Assembly: GCF_000003815.2 (NCBI RefSeq)
Contig: NC_049997.1
Span: forward strand, 16,540,139 to 16,604,138
DNA length: 64,000 bases
Source of the DNA: Branchiostoma floridae
Lineage: Eukaryota; Chordata; Leptocardii; Amphioxiformes; Branchiostomatidae
Reading direction: 5' to 3'
Shown: one piece after another, positions 62,701 through 64,000 of the stretch
Position numbering within the stretch: position 1 is the first letter of the stretch
Layout of the letters: each line of letters starts with the position of its first letter
Program-made: the position numbers and the translations under genes
The notes under the pieces: model-generated
Database searches by the model: none
What the model was told of the DNA's origin: nothing
The model's input: the letters and a program-made list of their open reading frames with translations, nothing else

Positions 62701-63563
62701 ATGAGGATGACATGTTTCCACTTGAAGTAGTTGAGGATGGAGAACCACACGTCCGCCTGCTGGGAGTATGGAGGGACTGTCCGCAGGAAGGACTGGTGGA
62801 TGTTCTGGAGAAATAAACTTGTTGTATTACATAACAATTGGTAAACAAATAAATAATCCTATTATGATATCAGCCCTACAGCTTTGACTATGACTTAACA
62901 GTCCTATACAAGAATGACAGTCTCTGACACATAGGGTACATCTGAAAGCTGCCTCTGGTCTATTGCAAAGTTCTTTTCTTAGGATCCGCTTTTCTTCTGC
63001 CATGCACATCAATCTGGTTTCTCCTGATTTTAGTTGCCTGAACATTTTGCATCTCCAACTTGATCTGTCCTCTGCAAGGTCCTCCCGGTGCTCTGTGTCA
63101 ATGTTAGAGCCTTTAAGTCCCTCTTACAAACATATACCCTACTTCACCTTTATCCATGGGTTAACATATATTTAACAGTGTTGACTTTAAAACATGATAT
63201 TTATTGGGAAATAAACTTGATGGATATTTTGCAAATATTGCAGTTTGAAACCACTGTCTGCTGGCTTGATATTCCTAAACATCCTATAAAATACAACGAA
63301 TGTTTACCCTATGGATGAGCAGATAAACTGTTATAATCTGGTCACAGCTATTATATACTTAGTGTGTTACTATACTGGATGTGTGTTATGTTTGAAGGCA
63401 GGTTATTGGTTATCCAAAGCAAAGATATCCTGACCTTGTCCGAGAAGATGGATTCTCTGTTGCTGATCCCGATGACTGGGATCCGATAGAACCCGGACGT
63501 GTAGGACACAGACACAGGGGCAAGGTCTGAGTCCGTGGGGTGACTGGCAATCACAGCATACAC
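43176..63563 (-). CDS. GRIN1: GRIN1, NMDA receptor subunit GluN1 (5' exons beyond window)
   Basis: Minus-strand exons, all in phase: 63563-63435, 62804-62628, 62157-62057, 60864-60743, 60224-60050, 59049-58893, 58025-57942, then 56697-56589 or 55896-55788, 54587-54457, 53614-53450, 52934-52703, 50910-50762, 49849-49692, one exon missing (probably in the 48947-49115 gap), 45564-45391, 44427-44267, 43418-43176. Diagnostic motifs: FYRIPVIG and RTVPPYS in the amino-terminal domain; QCCEGFC and DGKFGTQER in S1; [19 protein letters not shown] with the ligand-carboxylate Arg; M1 in exon 52934; the re-entrant pore [11 protein letters not shown] with the Asn site; SYTANLAAF in M3; [18 protein letters not shown] in S2; FENMAG then M4. 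The tail has a calmodulin-site-like basic stretch ([21 protein letters not shown]) and a Ser/Lys-rich end with [10 protein letters not shown]. GluN1 binds glycine/D-serine and is the obligatory NMDA receptor subunit in the postsynaptic membrane. Identity is very secure. Confidence 0.97.
43946..44163. repeat. dispersed 'ccgcgaa' repeat, copy 2
   Basis: The segment has cagggatttaatttcgtgg ... gcaaaaaccgcgaacacaaaacc ... tttctgcatctacagta, matching the order of motifs at 1827-1966. It lies in the last GRIN1 intron. Confidence 0.55.
46965..47926. mobile_element. piggyBac-like non-autonomous element (contains a 151-N gap)
   Basis: Exact TTAA lies on both sides (46961-46964 and 47927-47930), inside the cacatcTTAAtaaac of an array unit. 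Terminal inverted repeats are ccctcaaaccaccgta / tacggtggtttgaggg. A subterminal palindrome tggggtcaaaactgacccca directly follows the left TIR but is separated from the right TIR by about 22 bp. Such left-right asymmetry is typical of piggyBac ends. No transposase frame is visible, and part of the interior is N. Confidence 0.9.
47046..47196. other. assembly gap (151 N)
   Basis: Run of N inside the piggyBac-like element. Confidence 0.99.
48370..48520. repeat. foldback element
   Basis: Arms of about 50 bp: gacctgtccagtagcttctg ... ggagacatgtgac against gtcacatgtctcc ... gaagctgctgtggacaggt, inverted, loop about 50 bp. It lies in a GRIN1 intron. Confidence 0.75.
48947..49115. other. assembly gap (169 N), probable site of a missing GRIN1 exon
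   Basis: Between exon 49849-49692 (ends ...AVKRGG, phase 2) and exon 45564-45391 (starts in GFGIG, phase 1) GluN1 needs about 35-38 residues, the S2 segment with the WDSAV-type motif. No such exon is visible in the surrounding sequence, and the gap is long enough to hold it. Confidence 0.6.
50683..50755. repeat. (ACT)n microsatellite
   Basis: Imperfect run of act/tac triplets directly beside the donor of the M3 exon (50762). Neighbouring 50520-50680 has three diverged copies of a 'caccgtatgactctacaac' phrase. Confidence 0.9.
51278..51758. other. assembly gap (481 N)
   Basis: Run of N in the GRIN1 intron between exons 52934-52703 and 50910-50762; these exons join in frame, so no exon is expected in it. 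Confidence 0.99.
51948..52063. repeat. foldback element
   Basis: Near-perfect hairpin: ggacataggagttttctttt ... ccagtttttctcacctg against caggtgagaaaaactgg ... aaaagaaaaatcctatgtcc, loop about 20 bp. The longest clean stem in the window; MITE-like. Confidence 0.85.
52965..53098 (-). pseudogene. upstream duplicate of the GRIN1 M1 exon
   Basis: Contains an acceptor (catgcctcag) and then the codons from [10 protein letters not shown] through the whole M1 helix to S-P-F-G-R-F, almost identical to the first 45 codons of the true exon 52934-52703. It lacks the acidic region, the pore and a donor; it runs directly into the acceptor of the true exon. Use of its acceptor with read-through would shift frame. 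Confidence 0.85.
53755..54375. repeat. degenerate minisatellite (cataggggtgttggaa type)
   Basis: Many imperfect copies of a 17-20 bp unit built on 'cataggggtgttg(g/a)aa' and 'gtgtcagaa' in a GRIN1 intron. Spurious frames through it are Thr/Pro/Leu-rich and not genes. Confidence 0.9.
54649..54949. mobile_element. hAT-like MITE candidate
   Basis: Ends cagggttctcac and gtgagaactctg are inverted complements with one mismatch; about 300 bp, non-coding, in the GRIN1 intron upstream of exon 54587-54457. Confidence 0.5.
55240..55787 (-). repeat. tandem duplicates next to the alternative GRIN1 exon
   Basis: Units of about 180-200 bp (gatttatcaggctagggtgaagcc ... gtccataccataa) are repeated. Copies ending near 55425 and 55605 reproduce the last bases of exon 55896-55788 with its donor (cataccataa, minus TTATGGTATG). 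Confidence 0.75.
55788..55896 (-). CDS. GRIN1: GRIN1 alternative S1 exon, version b
   Basis: 109 nt with acceptor cgtag|aca and donor tatg|gtatgg. It encodes [12 protein letters not shown] then a Cys-containing loop and P-N-D-T-N-Y. It has the same length and phases (0 to 1) as exon 56697-56589 and a clearly homologous but different sequence. Inclusion of both would break the frame, so the two should be mutually exclusive. The segment lies at the beginning of the glycine-binding S1 lobe and carries the loop with conserved cysteines. Confidence 0.85.
56589..56697 (-). CDS. GRIN1: GRIN1 alternative S1 exon, version a
   Basis: 109 nt with acceptor tgtag|att and donor tatg|gtaagg. It encodes [15 protein letters not shown] then two Cys (GLCVD, VPCYA) and P-N-N-T-V-Y. 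Follows exon 58025-57942 and precedes 54587-54457 in phase. Partner of version b at 55788-55896. Confidence 0.88.
57524..57839. mobile_element. hAT-like MITE candidate
   Basis: Ends cagggctcaaaat and atttcgagccttg are inverted complements with small mismatches. Inside, 'gtgcaggtaa' motifs occur in both orientations. Flanks tttgcttg and tttgtatg resemble a decayed 8-bp target duplication. Confidence 0.6.
61395..62035. repeat. minisatellite, about 55-60 bp unit
   Basis: About ten copies of a unit such as 'cacatttcaggaccaaggacaggcacacaacagtcatgaactacaaaccatag' end just before the donor side of GRIN1 exon 62157-62057. Open frames through it are artefacts of the period. Confidence 0.92.
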
Positions 63564-64000
63564 CTGTATAGATGTGAAGTCACAGTGGATTTAAAAGACT
63601 ACACTGTGCAAATTTCAAGACTCAAAATTCATTCTTTGGTATCAGAACACTAGTGCAGCACCTAAAAGTATTTAATAGTAACCTTACAATTTGGGTGCAC
63701 AAAAATATGAAGCAGTCAACATGAAATAGATAGACCTAACTTCTAACAAAAGTACAACAAATGTTTTTAGTATCTCGTAATACTTAAAAATCTACTTTAC
63801 CCTACAGAATTGCATATGGATGCACAAGTGCAGAGCACCAATTTTTGGTGCAAAAAAAGTGCACAATCATGCACCGGGCAGCATTGAAAACCTTAGTAGT
63901 GATTAAAAAATAATACAATGTGTGGTTAGTATTGTAATTATAACTATCTAGTAGCTAAGGGAAATAAAGTTACTTTTAACTCCTGATAAGGTGCTAAAAC
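63564..64000 (-). other. GRIN1 intron, 5' exons outside the window
   Basis: No exon is visible. The first GluN1 exon present (63563-63435) starts in mid-domain, so signal peptide and first amino-terminal-domain exons must lie beyond 64000. Confidence 0.8.

Overview
The window looks like nuclear DNA of a cephalochordate (amphioxus, Branchiostoma type). The grounds are short conserved exons separated by AT-rich introns, with clear chordate orthologues of SINHCAF/FAM60A and of the NMDA receptor subunit GluN1. There is also a nucleotidyltransferase-plus-TPR gene of a kind I associate with amphioxus, and many short foldback and MITE-like repeats. The genus is an inference. Four runs of N interrupt the sequence (11264-12036, 47046-47196, 48947-49115, 51278-51758).

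Layout. 1-8.7 kb: non-coding sequence with repeats and a possible 5' non-coding exon of SINHCAF ending near 2094. 8.76-11.26 kb, plus strand: four coding exons of SINHCAF, the last running into a gap, followed by about 5 kb of AT-rich sequence that is probably its long 3' UTR, ending near a poly(A) signal at 17046. 18.0-31.9 kb, minus strand: a tandem duplication of about 7.3-7.7 kb carrying two 11-exon paralogues of a pentameric ligand-gated ion channel. These lack the Cys-loop cysteines, a recognisable signal peptide and a long M3-M4 loop. Copy B carries a 1-nt frameshift. 33.3-39.9 kb, plus strand: a gene with a DUF294/GlnD-like nucleotidyltransferase domain followed by about 16-17 TPR repeats. 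43.2-63.6 kb, minus strand: most of GRIN1 (GluN1), from the amino-terminal domain to the stop codon. Its 5' exons lie beyond position 64000, and one exon is probably hidden in the 48947-49115 gap.

The strongest unexplained pattern is a recurrent kind of local tandem duplication that copies the edge of a coding exon with its splice site or stop codon. It is seen at both edges of SINHCAF exon 1, at the acceptor of a GRIN1 exon before M4 (about 17 extra copies of a 100-bp unit, later split by a piggyBac-like MITE at a TTAA), at the GRIN1 M1 exon, at a GRIN1 S1 exon and at the GRIN1 stop-codon region. At one GRIN1 place the outcome looks functional: two 109-nt exons of identical phase encode alternative versions of the same part of the glycine-binding S1 lobe and should be mutually exclusive.

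The three kinds of locus (a chromatin co-repressor subunit, ion channels and an NTase-TPR protein) do not look like a functional cluster; they look like ordinary neighbours in a repeat-rich animal genome.
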